Source of the DNA: Sipunculus nudus
Lineage: Eukaryota; Annelida; Sipuncula; Golfingiida; Sipunculidae
Length of the DNA: 64,000 nt
Assembly (NCBI GenBank): GCA_026874595.1
Contig: CM049307.1
Location: 94,590,330-94,654,329 of the forward strand
Reading direction: 5' to 3'
Both the position numbers and the translations under genes were made by a program. The notes below the pieces were generated by a model that did not search any database, was not told the DNA's origin, and saw only the letters and a program-made list of their open reading frames with translations. The first letter of the stretch is position 1. Every line of letters starts with the position of its first letter. Shown here piece by piece: positions 21,418 to 34,800 of this stretch.

Positions 21418-24083
21418 GTGAACTCCTGACACAACCAATCATCCCGGCGTAACTTTATTCTTTGAAATAGGTATATATTCACTTATGCCAAATCCGAAAA
21501 CATCTTGAGTTCTGTTTTCCGATCAGCTTTTTTTTCTGTCCGATTCTTCCATTTGTTTTTAAATCACCATAGTACTTTGGCCATGCATCAGAATCAATGT
21601 ATTTTCAAGGAAGTAATGTTACTGAAACACTTTCAAGGTCTTGTTTAAACACGAAGTGTTACTACAGGAATTTCAGCTTGTTTAAAAATGCTGTTCGTCT
21701 TAGTTTGCAAACGGAAGGTTACGTAAAATTAAGCAAATCGCCGTACGCTGACTTGATAACAGACCAGCTGATCTATGGTGTTGACCTCCAAACACTCATA
21801 ATACTGAATTGGCCGAGGGAATTATCCGTGGATTGCCTTAGTATACGACTGTAGGTATACAGGAGGGAGGACCAAAGGCAACTTTCCTCAAAATGGGCGA
21901 GGATCTAGCCAGTTTTAAGTATTTAATATACCTGCAAGAATTAGGATGATGAAAAATTCCTGGAATTCTAAAATTTCTTGAAATAAGGTGAATATCCTGA
22001 AATGTCTGAGAACTGCCTACTGGTTGACCGGGTTCCATACTTATTTTAGTTATGAATCAATAACAACCGGGGAATTCAACACAAAGTTAGGAGGTTGTTG
22101 ATAAACTATTTTTTTTTAAAAGAACCAAAAACTTTTGCTGCCAGGTGCATCACACGCACTGCATGCCTCCTCGTCGTTCAACAGACTGACTTTTAAGAGC
22201 AAACTTCTAATTTAGTTGGGAGTACCTGGCCGTCTGGCGTCCTTACTCATAAACAGAGAAGCCCTCAGACAGCCACTACTCTCCGCCCGGTGCGTACACA
22301 ATCCTTATCAAAATAATCATAGTACTATGGATAAAGTGTGCTACTTATATATATTTTTATCAACTTTGCAGAAATAAAGGACGACACATGTATGGTATTT
22401 TGGTCATTTATTGGTCTACATGAATACACGAGTAGTCTTAAAATAAGTGGCATGCACTGGACTCAATATCTCACAGAAACTAACAAACAATAAATGTTAC
22501 CCTCGCATCCACCACTCACTGTCTTCACTCCATCCCCGTAAGACAGGCTAAATATGTACATGTCCACTGCATTTTGATACTATTTTTTCACTTTGTCTGA
22601 ACTGATAGGAGTACTTTATTGCACTTAAGATATATATGCATATATATAGCATGTATATATAGCATTAGCAGGGCTCCTACCAAGATTCTGCAGAAATACT
22701 GGAATTTTATACGACATGAGAGCAAAAAACCTGCATGTTTTCAATTTCTATAACAATAATCATCCAATAATAAGTTTTATCGTAAAAACAATTGAGTAGC
22801 GAAAAAAGTACAGGGGAAAATATGAGATTTTGGTCTAAATGCCAGAATATAAAGGAAATTATAGACATATCTTTTTCATAGGAAAATTAAGGAAATAAAT
22901 GAGCCCTGAGTATGTGTGTAAACAGGTCTTCACTCATGGCTCTCTTAATTTTAAAGTCGTGAAATATGAACAGACGACTGGTTACTTTAACATGCAAATA
23001 CAATGAAAGATGTCACCACCAGTGTCCTGAACATCTTAGTTAAATATAACTATAGTAAAACCCCGCCTAATGACCATCTCAGCTTAGCGACGACCTCAAC
23101 ACAACGACTACGTTTAACAGGTCCTGATTTTTTTTTGCCCTTTATACATGACCTCGCCTAGACGTGAACCTCGAAAATGTGACCACTTTATAAAGAGTTC
23201 CCGATGGTGATCGTAATTTCAAGGTTTTATTGTATATACATAAACAAGTTTGAACGTTATATTGTGTGGACTGATTTTCTCAAAATTTTATATATACACT
23301 CCCCCTGGGAATTCTCTCGTATACAGTAGCACTTCCAAATAATAATAATGTCTAAACTGTACAAGACATATTGTCTATAATTAAAAAAGATGATCAAACA
23401 AAGGTTACTGCCTTCAACATTTTCATTATAACGTCCGCCTGAACTTGTGGTTGCTATTTTGTTCTTGAGGGTTTCATATTTGCAATGATTGCAAAATAAG
23501 GAAATTTTTGTATAAAAACAATTTTTTGAATAAGTAGATTGGTCTGCACAGGAAAATAGTATTTTATTCTTTAGCCTCAATGGCATTTAATGCATATTGT
23601 GCCAGCAACATCAATATTAGCATACATTCTATTTTGCCGATTAATCAAAGACTGATAATTTAAATAACATCAAATATATGCCAATATTGCATGAAGAATT
23701 TCCACCTGTGGATGTTCCATTAGCTCCTCTTACAGATGTTAAGGATTTGCGTGCATATTGGGTATTTCTACGCAAAACGGTTCTGTGCATGGTGCATGTT
23801 ACTGAAAAGTAAATCACAAAAATGAAATCCCCATGAAGCAATTAAGGAGTGAAAATCATGAATATTTAAACTCACAGATAAGAAGTCAACAACGGACAAC
23901 TGAAAAGGTAAGTAACTATGGCGACAGGTTCATGCATTATATAGATGTTGAGAGAAACCTCTCCTTATGGAGCACATCTGTTAGGACCACCTCTCTATTA
24001 CAGGCATTTTAGACAGTTATTTGTCAGACTCCTTGTTCCCTTAACTCTCTGTACATATTTACATTACAAACCAGCAGTTTCAC

Positions 24084-24130
<47 letters not shown>

Positions 24131-24801
24131 TAACTAATAAGGGATCTTTATTATTGCTGACACAACTATCATAACTAGAAAGTGCAGAGAGGTATCCAGC
24201 ATTCAGTACATATATGAAAACAAAATTGGCAGTGAACTGATCGGTCCTGTTCATTTAACAGAGCCACTAAAACCTTATTAACATCTGATCATCTCTCAGT
24301 GTATCAGCTTTTCAAATACACTTAGCATCGTAGGCACAAGATACAAAATGCACTGTATCATACAGTGACATTAACAAAGAGGTCTTTACAAAGCTTTTGT
24401 AATAAACACTACCATTTATGTACACGAATAAGCTGTATGTGATTTCTGTTTGAACAACTAAGACCTTATCAACAAGATCATTTGGGTAAAGACATATTTG
24501 AATCTAATTTAAAAACCACATATGTTGGTATTTAGATATGAATATACGATGCAGAGTTTTAATTTGGGAATTTACTTATTGGTTTAACACTAGCCAATCA
24601 CTGCTGCGATGCAGCTAAATGTAAGCATGTAATGTGGGACTGCCTGGTTTATGAAGATGAAAAATAGTTATCAAGTCAACAATTAATTGTTACTCTGTAC
24701 ATAGCAATAGATATATTGTCATAAACACAAAGCATGTTTTGTTTATAATCAGTTGTCCTGTACATAAAGTGACATTTGTGTTTGGTGTGTTCTGCTTTGG
24801 G

Positions 24802-24807
24802 TTTATT
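24802..24807 (-). promoter_or_regulatory. candidate polyadenylation signal of DDX21
   Basis: AATAAA on the minus strand, about 680 bases downstream of the DDX21 stop codon, with T-rich and GT-rich sequence nearby. No transcript data; other weaker signals exist. Confidence 0.25.
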
Positions 24808-25483
24808 CTTTGTCTGGCCTTGTGGGTTTGTATTGAACTTGCTTTAATTTTTATGTGTGCTTCAAACTCAATCATTTGTCATTATAAGCCTAATATGTTC
24901 AATCATACAAATAAATAACTGAGACAAGTAATATTTTTGTCAGTGATAATGTGTTCTGTCAACCTTGAACTTTAGAACAACCTTTTGAATGTATTACTTG
25001 CTGAACGTGTCACCAGTACACACTCTGCAACACTTATTTACAGTAGAGGTACTGTAGAATTCAACATTTCTGTCACAGCTAAATCTTTCTGGGGTGGCTT
25101 TATCATCAAGAAGAGCACTTTGTGGAATGTTTGACTATTACAATACAGACTTCTGGTCCCATAAACTAATTGGTAGTAGCTAACCATAAATAAAAATAGT
25201 GAATAAACCTGACAATGTAGGTATGTCCCTGATTAACCTTTCCTGCTAGGACAGAAGTTAAATGTAGACTGAGTTGGTTGAGACTGCTGGACTTACAATA
25301 CAAACCAGTTTTTTTTTTGTGTAACACCAGCGGACCAGCTCTGCCTTCAAGCGAGCTCCTTTAAATGCATTAACACACAGACAACTCACTGTGGTTAACA
25401 TACAAGGAACCATGCAGCAGCTTAACATAAAAAAAAACATTGCAGTACAAGTGGTAAATATTAAAAACTTCGCAATCAGGTTC

Positions 25484-25879
25484 TTATTCAAACTTAGTCC
25501 TTTTATTTACATAGCTGTCATTCATTCCCCCGTCATATGACCTCTTGAACCCTCCACCACGACCTCCGTAACCCCCACGACCTCCACCCCAGCTTCCTCC
25601 ACCTCGGCCACGGCCTCGGTCATTGTACCCTCCCCTGCCTCTTGAGCCTCCTCCGTACCCTCCGTAACTTCCTCTCCCACGACCTCCAAACCCTCTGCCA
25701 CGACCTCCATAGCCTCGTCCTCCACCCCGGGAGCCACCACCAAACGAATTGCTACCACGGTCTTCATCTTCTAACAATGGCGGTAATTCTGTGGCTTTAT
25801 TCAACGTGTCGTATTTTCCATCTGACCATCGGTCTTCTACAACTGTCTCCAGGTCTGATGGCAGATCAAATACACAACC
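25484..25879 (-). CDS. DDX21: DDX21 coding exon 14: end of GUCT domain and RG-rich tail
   Basis: Acceptor TTGCAG; 396 bases including TAA. Starts [20 protein letters not shown], the last strand of the GUCT domain (human GVCFDVP). It continues with an acidic segment LLEDEDRG, then a glycine- and arginine-rich tail of about 80 residues ([19 protein letters not shown] repeats), ending in a basic [11 protein letters not shown]-type tails bind RNA and are arginine-methylated in related proteins. Confidence 0.93.
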   Translation of the reverse strand, partial: GCVFDLPSDLETVVEDRWSDGKYDTLNKATELPPLLEDEDRGSNSFGGGSRGGGRGYGGRGRGFGGRGRGSYGGYGGGSRGRGGYNDRGRGRGGGSWGGGRGGYGGRGGGFKRSYDGGMNDSYVNKRTKFE

Positions 25880-28800
25880 CTGCAATGTGCATATATTAGT
25901 TTCATAAATCATTTGTTAAATCATATTTGATGACTGAAAGATAAAAAACAACAGATGATCATTTATGAACTGATTATTATATATTAAATTTTATCTTATA
26001 CCTATATTACAGTGAAACTGGCTGTATAGTATAGAACTATACCATAAACACTGACCAAGTAAATTCAGTTTAAATTGTATATCACGCTGAAAGGTCATAG
26101 TAATGGCTCGGTTACTGACACAAGGATAAGTTTTAATGCTGTTTCCTGTCTTGTGTCCTGTCTTCCTTATATCTCTGACAGGATATGAATAGTTTATCAG
26201 GATAAGGATTTCCCTGGATGTGAATACATAACTGGCTCTGATCGATTATGCAAAAATGCAATCAATTTAATCAATTATGAATAAAAACACCCAATCACTG
26301 ATGCGAGTGTGGCAAATGATCACACGTAAGGTCAAGGCAGGGTTGGGGTCAAATACAATGTGCCAAATACAAATATAAATATGATATCTGGTCTCCTCCA
26401 AATACAAATACAAGTGAGTGAAGATAAACATAAATACAAATACATAACATCAAATACAAATACGCAAATGTAGGTTATACAGAATATTCATTAATTTCCA
26501 GCACCATAAATATTCATAATGTATAACTATGTACTACTTGTGTATATTTAGAGATCAAGAGTCTAAATAAATTCCCTGTAGCAATGCAGGAACATAAGTT
26601 CCACAAACCTAACACTCAGGACAGAACACTTGATGCTGTCTTTTGGTTTGTTCAGATGATAGGTAGTAATTTAATTTTAAAATTATTGCAGATATGAATA
26701 TGTATTTATACATATGTATTTGTACAGTATTTGATCATATACATCAGATATTGAGATCAAATACAAATACAAAAATCATTTGGGAACTATGACATCACTT
26801 GTTAGTAGACAAATTTAAGAGTTGCCAGCTGTCAATTTTGCAAAAAAATTCCCTTACTTTTCCCCGACTTTCACTTGGTTTTTAAGGATAAGTCGTCACA
26901 CATATTTTGAATTTGGTCTCAAAAAAGTTATTTTACATCAAACCAAACACAAAACCTCACTGGATATATGTATGGAACACCAGAATCATACATAAGATCC
27001 TGTTTTTATTTCTACGGCTCAGATACAGAATTTTTATATCATTAAATGTTGGATATATATATCTTGTGTATCTATACTCTGCATCACCAATCTTAGATTT
27101 TTGTACAAAAAAATAAAATAAGATTAAATTTGCAAACTGACAAAATTTTAATAGGAAATGCCAAACTCTTTGAACCTGAAAACTAACTGCAATTGCCATA
27201 GCCATTAAAAAGCCCTGACTTTTCCCTGACTTCCCAAAATATCAAAGAATTCTTTGACTTTTTATGAAATTCCCAGACTTTTCCCTGACCACTGGGAACC
27301 CTGAATTTAGCAAATGAATTGGTGACAAGTCATTGAGATTACACAAACTGATTTACCATTTTATCCGCCATAAGCCTCTTTGGTATTATTTATATACAGT
27401 ATATTACTTACCATTTTATCTGCCATAAGCCTCTTTGGTATTATTTATATACAGTACATTACTTACTATTTTATCTGCCATGAGCCTCTTTGGTATTATT
27501 TATATACAGTATATTACTTACCATTTTATCTGCCATGAGCCTCTTTGGTATTATTTATATACAGTATATTACTTACCATTTTATCTGCCATAAGCCTCTT
27601 TGGTATTATTTATATACAGTATATTACTTACCATTTTATCTGCCATAAGCCTCTTTGGCATTATTTATATACAGTATATTACTTACCATTTTATCTGCCA
27701 TAAGCCTCTTTGGTATTATTTATATACAGTACATTACTAACCATTTTATCTGCCATAAGCCTCTTTGGTATTATTTATATACAGTATATTACTTACCATT
27801 TTATCTGCCATGAGACTCTTTGGTATTATTTATATACAGTATATTACTTACCATTTTATCTGCCATAAGCCTCTTTGGTATTATTTATATACAGTACATT
27901 ACTTACCATTTATCTGCCATAAGCCTCTTTGGTATTATTTATATACAGTACATTACTTACCATTTTATCTGCCATGAGCCTCTTTGGTATTATTTATATA
28001 CAGTATATTACTTACCATTTTATCTGCCATGAGCCTCTTTGGTATTATTTATATACAGTATATTACCTACCATTTTATCTGCCATTAGTCCCTTTGGTAT
28101 TATTTATATACAGTATATTACTTACCATTTTATCTGCCATAAGCCTCTTTGGTATTATTTATATACAGTATATTACTTACCATTTTATCTGCCATAAGCC
28201 TCTTTGGTATTATTTATATACAGTATATTACTTACCATTTTATCTGCCATGAGCCTCTTTGGTATTATTTATATACAGTATATTACTTACCATTTTATCT
28301 GCCATAAGCCTCTTTGGTATTATTTATATACAGTATATTACTTACCATTTTATCTGCCATGAGCCTCTTTGGTATTATTTATATACAGTATATTACTTAC
28401 CATTTTATCTGCCATAAGCCTCTTTGGTATTATTTATATACAGTATATTACTTACCATTTTATCTGCCATAAGCCTCTTTGGTATTATTTATATACAGTA
28501 CATTACTTACCATTTTATCTGCCATGAGCCTCTTTGGTATTATTTATATACAGTACATTACTTACCATTTTATCTGCCATGAGCCTCTTTGGTATTATTT
28601 ATATACAGTATATTACTTACCATTTTATCTGCCATGAGCCTCTTTGGTATTATTTATATACAGTATATTACTTACCATTTTATCTGCCATAAGCCTCTTT
28701 GGTATTATTTATATACAGTATATTACTTACCATTTTATCTGCCATAAGCCTCTTTGGTATTATTTATATACAGTATATTACTTACCATTTTATCTGCCAT

Positions 28801-31800
28801 AAGCCTCTTTGGTATTATTTATATACAGTATATTACTTACCATTTTATCTGCCATGAGCCTCTTTGGTATTATTTATATACAGTATATTACTTACCATTT
28901 TATCTGCCATGAGCCTCTTTGGTATTATTTATATACAGTATATTACTTACCATTTTATCTGCCATGAGCCTCTTTGGTATTATTTATATACAGTATATTA
29001 CTTACCATTTTATCTGCCATGAGCCTCTTTGGTATTATTTATATACAGTATATTACTTACCATTTTATCTGCCATGAGCCTCTTTGGTATTATTTATAAA
29101 CAGTATATTACTTACCATTTTATCTGCCATGAGCCTCTTTGGTATTATTTATATACAGTATATTACTTACCATTTTATCTGCCATAAGCCTCTTTGGTAT
29201 TATTTATATACAGTATATTACTTACCATTTTATCTGCCATGAGCCTCTTTGGTATTATTTATATACAGTATATTACTTACCATTTTACCTGCCATAAGCC
29301 TCTTTGGTATTATTTATATACAGTATATTACTTACCATTTTACCTGCCATAAGCCTCTTTGGTATTATTTATATACAGTATATTACTTACCATTTTATCT
29401 GCCATGAGCCTCTTTGGTATTATTTATATACAGTATATTACTTACCATTTTATCTGCCATAAGCCTCTTTCGATTATTTATATACAGTACATTACTTACC
29501 ATTTTATCTGCCATGAGCCTCTTTGGTATTATTTATATACAGTATATTACTTACCATTTTATCTGCCATGAGCCTCTTTGGTATTATTTATATACAGTAT
29601 ATTACTTACCATTTTATCTGCCATGAGCCTCTTTGGTATTATTTATATACAGTATATTACTTACCATTTTATCTGCCATGAGCCTCTTTGGTATTATTTA
29701 TATACAGTATATTACTTACCATTTTATCTGCCATAAGCCTCTTTGGTATTATTTATATACAGTATATTACTTACCATTTTATCTGCCATGAGCCTCTTTG
29801 GTATTATTTATATACAGTATATTACTTACCATTTTATCTGCCATGAGCCTCTTTGGTATTATTTATATACAGTATATTACTTAACATTTTATCTGCCATA
29901 AGCCTCTTTGGTATTATTTATATACAGTACATTACTTACCATTTTATCTGCCATGAGCCTCTTTGGTATTATTTATATACAGTATATTACTTACCATTTT
30001 ATCTGCCATGAGCCTCTTTGGTATTATTTATATACAGTATATTACTTACCATTTTATCTGCCATAAGCCTCTTTGGTATTATTTATATACAGTATATTAC
30101 TTACCATTTTATCTGCCATAAGCCTCTTTGGTATTATTTATATACAGTATATTACTTACCATTTTATCTGCCATGAGCCTCATGCGTTGTATCTGTTCTT
30201 TGACATCATTTGGTATCTGTCTTTCTAGAGCTCTCCATACGTACCCCACTCTGTCTATAGGCATGTTGGTCTTGAAGATATACGTTGTGTAACCCTACAG
30301 CGAAAGTAGAATATTATAGTTGGTTTTACTTTTGCACAGGATTTAAATACATACATGAAATAAATGAAAATGTAAAAGTACAATCTCACAAACATCTGAC
30401 CCAAATGAAAGTTACAGCTGGGAAGTATGCTCTTAACTGAAATAATTTAAAACCTTATTGTGTAAAACTTGAAGGGGAAGATAACTTAGATACATACATG
30501 GTTCCCATACTCAACAGTTAATGTTGCTCGAGTCTACGGATTATAACTTAAAACATGTCTATTTGACTTTGTAGGGACATAATCAGGAGCAATATTATGC
30601 CTATTCTTTCACACATCAGGTCATTTTGCTTTATACAAAAGTTTTCAAGCAAAACCATCCCAGCACACAGTCTCAGTTCCTCGCATACAGCTGTTTGACA
30701 CCTTTTTATGGCTTTGCATGTTGGTAAACACAGTCCACAGGTCTTTTCACCATAACAAGGCTGAGTGACCAAAAGTCTGATTGTGAGTGGCAACATGCAT
30801 TTTTTCAGCAAGTTTGAATATAAATTACATTTTTTTCAGGCCAAGTCAGTTAGTCAATCTCCTGAATGACACGTGTTGTGGCACTGTGATGCATGTGGTG
30901 ACGCTCACTGTGTTTATGTTGATTCCTGTGACCTTGCCCAGTCCACTGTTTTAAACACTTGTTTACAGGAGTAGCCACTGGTTTAAAGATAATATTTTGG
31001 CAGGCACTGATTAATTTTAAAGGGAAGAAGCAATTTTTTGTGTTAATTCAGCATGTTTTATAGGTGATTGGGCCCCTTTACAGTTTTACCTTAAGGGACT
31101 ACAAACATGTATACTTTCATTTCATATAAAACTACCAGTGTTACATACCTCTTTGGCAGACAGAAGTGACCTGGATTTGATCTCTGTACTGCCCGAGATG
31201 AGAGCTAGTGCTGCTGACAGTGCTTTCACAGCACCCTGCTCTTCTACTAGCGTCTTGGCTGAATCTTCAAAGTGTTTCAATGTAGCTGCAGGCACAGTCT
31301 CTATAGCCCTGGAAAAAAGATGATGTACTAATACTGTATTAAATATCAATGCAACTTTGTAAGGTGCTTCTCTATCGTCTATATCTGGCACACTGCGTAG
31401 ACTCAGACTCACAAGAGTACGACTCTGCTGTTTAGGGTTTATGGGCCTCACAATCTGACCCCCACAACGCACCAGGACTTCTACATACACCAGGGACCTA
31501 GGTTAAAATGTATAAAAAGGTGAGGTAGTCCGTTCAAATATGTTGTATTAGGATTGTTTCAAGGCAAATTACATAAACATGGGTGTTTTTGTAGTGAAGT
31601 CTTCACTAGAGAGGGAATACACTGCAAGCATGTATAAGCAAAATGTAAACAAAAGGTGTTTCCTTGAAATGTAACAAATTTTAATTAAAAATTTGACAGC
31701 TGAGACAAGTAGTCTTTGCCACCCCATACTGACTAAAGGAAGAGGTTAGATTTAAATAGAAACAAACTCTGACTGAAAGGTGTTTATTTGGCACAATCTT

Positions 31801-34800
31801 TTGAAAGTGGATACAGATGACTACAAGCTAATAATTATCTCATCTTTAGCCCTCTGGTTTTCACATTTTCTGTGTATAAACTATACAATGCACAGAATAA
31901 TAAAAAAAATATTACCCAGATTTATTATGGATCTTTATAGATCTTTAAAAATTCAATATATTTGCGGCATCTTATTTATAAAAATTCAGCTCAAGAAGTA
32001 CAGAAGGGTAAAGCAATAAGTGTATATAGTGTCCTTTTGAATAAACAGATTTCTACATAAATTTCCAGTGTCCGCTGCCCCTGTAATTTGGATATGTTAA
32101 TACCACAGTTTAGGGTATATATGGGGTAGTAAGTCTTTTAAATAAATATTACACAAGCCATTATTATAGGCAGAAGGCACAGACTGCATTCTAAACACTG
32201 ATAAGAGTGTTAGTTTAAAAGATCAGGTGATAACAGGTTTGATATGACTGGTGTAACTGCATATATGTCAACAAACCCCCGAGGAGTTTATCATCTGTTT
32301 GATAGGAGATAAGAAAGACGAAGAGATAAGAAAGATGAGCTGTTTACCTGACTGCATCGGCTGCTGCAGCTTTGATGATGTCATCAGGAGTTGGGGCACC
32401 AATTCTGCGGAACTTTATTCCCTAAAACAACCAACACAGGCTATTTACAAATACAAAAACCTCCTTTACAAGTTTAGGCTATTAATTAAGATGTTTCCTT
32501 CCAAATACCTAAAGCACTAATCAGTATATTCAGTCTTCTACCAAATTAACACTTGTTTGGTTCTAATTAATTATGAAATCATCATTTGCAGCATTCTTAG
32601 TCGATTACTGTTCAATCCTCCTTTCTTTTATAAATAACTGATTAAGATGCTGCAATCTTATTTACAGGAACTCTTTCTCAGGTTGACTGAATACAAACTG
32701 CTCCCTGGAAAGTGCTCCTTTTTACTTCCTGCTGACCTTGATAATAAATTATACCATGTCATGTACTAAGTCTTGCAGTGCTGAGTGTCTACTACAATAT
32801 CGAAGTACACTACTATGCCACAAATCTATCTCTTCTATAATAGTTCTCACTGCTCTGTGTATAATGTCAGGTACTCACTGCTCTGATCTAATGTGTATAA
32901 TGTCTGGTACTCACTGCTCTGATCTAATGTGTATGATGTCAGGTACTCACTGCTCTGATCTAATGTGTATAATGTCAGGTACTGCTGTTCTAATGTGTAT
33001 AATGTCAGGTACTCACTGCTCTGTGTATGTAAAATGTTTGGTACTGCTGTCAGTGCTCTGATCTAATGTGTATAATGTCAGGTAATGCTCTGACCTTATG
33101 TGTTTTATGTGTGGTACTCACTGCTCTGATGTAATGTGTTTTATGCAAGGTACTCACCGCTCTCTGTTCTACCTTATACAACCCATCCTCCTCATTAGGT
33201 TTATAGAAGCACACACAGGTCCCTTCCCGGCCGGCACGACCCGTCCGACCTGACCGATGGATGTACGAATCCACATCCTGAAAAAAAACACAAATGTTAA
33301 ATAATTTTCTCAAGCGATGGCTGTTGACAGGATATCAGTGCCTGTATTTGCAGAAATCACTTCTACACCTACTGAACATTTATCCTTAGCATTACCAGCT
33401 CCACCCAGGGGGTCATATTAAGTGTTTGTTGGTCAGAAGAATGAAGATGTTATCCCCCTCCCCAGGTGAGTTAATGTACACAGCAAATGCAAAGAACAAG
33501 GGACTCATTAGTAGATAATCCCTGGAATCAGTTTTTATTTCAAAAGGGGTTGAATATGAAGGAGTAAATTAAATAAGTTAATAAGGCAACTTCATGATTG
33601 CTCCCAGTTAGTGTCAGCATTACCTGCCAGTAAATTATTCTCTGGTCGACTATGATGAAATCTACAGTTTCACCATATTCTGTTTAAGACAATCCAGTCT
33701 ATCTAATTTACTTATTTTATTTTCATTTATGATAATTTTTGTTTTATTTCTGATTCTGCTATTCAACCTTTCAGAACAGATAACTTAAACCTGTTGGTCA
33801 AACATTACATATTAGCCCACAGAGTTCAGAAATTCTCAAAATGACACATTCAGGTTATCCATATTAAGTTTTATATTGAGATACATTCCTTTTTAAGTGT
33901 AAATGGCCCAATCAATTGACCCCCCCCCCCCCCACCCACAAAAAAAAAAACATTAATTAGCAAACAAGGGACCCATGGGTCACGGCGCTCAGCTGAAGTT
34001 CGAAATTTTTGCAAATGCAAAATATGCAAAATATTCTATTGAAATGTTTTTCATTTATATATGAATATGAGAAGCTAAGAGGAAAGGGGCCCTCCTACTT
34101 GGTTATAGTAAAGTTCTAAATATATAATTGCAAACTAATACTCTGACAAGACTGTCATGAAGAAAAACAGTAAAAGTTTTGAGATACTGTAATGCATATG
34201 AAATTTACAGATGGACAGACAAGTGGACAGAATGGACTAATACCTTTATTTAACTTTCAAGGGAATAATGCATTTTAAGTTTATATATAAACCTATTTTT
34301 TTAGCATTTCCACTTTTTCCATTAAAAGTTTTTATCAGAATCATTTTTTTTATTAAAAAGTTTTATAAATTTTTAATAAAAAAACTGATATTATAAGTTA
34401 AAATATTAGAATTGTTGCAAAAATTGCAATCATTATATATCCAGAGTAAAAAAACTGAAAACATAAGTTAAAATATTAGAATTGTTGCAAAAGTTGCAAT
34501 CATTATATATCGAGAGTGTAGCTAATATTGGGTCATATTATGCATACACATATATTTTATTATTTTTAAATCACAAATGTTTAAGCTGAATTTAAAAGAA
34601 AATAATGCCACAACATGGCATCTACAAGATTATTCCTTGAATCACTATTAAAAAGTTTTGCACACTGGAGTTTTCAGTACATGCTTAATTTTATTCACCA
34701 AGATAAAATAAAAGATTCAATAAATTTGATAAAATAAAACATCTTTTCAAATAAAGTATACACACTGTTGGTTGAATGATCGACAAACAATATCATTGTG

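Larger units (their letters stand above)
21043..25483. other. intergenic region between NUP85 and DDX21
   Basis: Contains a perfect palindrome (21308-21417), an AT microsatellite (24088-24126) and AT-rich sequence. A CpG-containing stretch at about 22140-22310 includes a GGGCGG box on the minus strand (about 22287-22292) that could be a promoter, but no exon was tied to it. No protein-coding exon recognised. The DDX21 3' UTR occupies its right end. Confidence 0.45.

Noticed and set aside
25522-25899. Overlapping frames on both strands at the RG-rich tail
   Set aside because: Shadows of the GC-rich DDX21 last exon, whose frame is fixed by the GUCT domain and stop codon.
27765-29626. Plus-strand open frames with [14 protein letters not shown]-type repeats
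   Set aside because: They are translations of the minisatellite on the non-coding strand and change frame every unit.
27355-30180. CRISPR-like array
   Set aside because: The 55-bp units are head-to-tail with no unique spacers, and the DNA is eukaryotic; it is a minisatellite derived from an exon junction.
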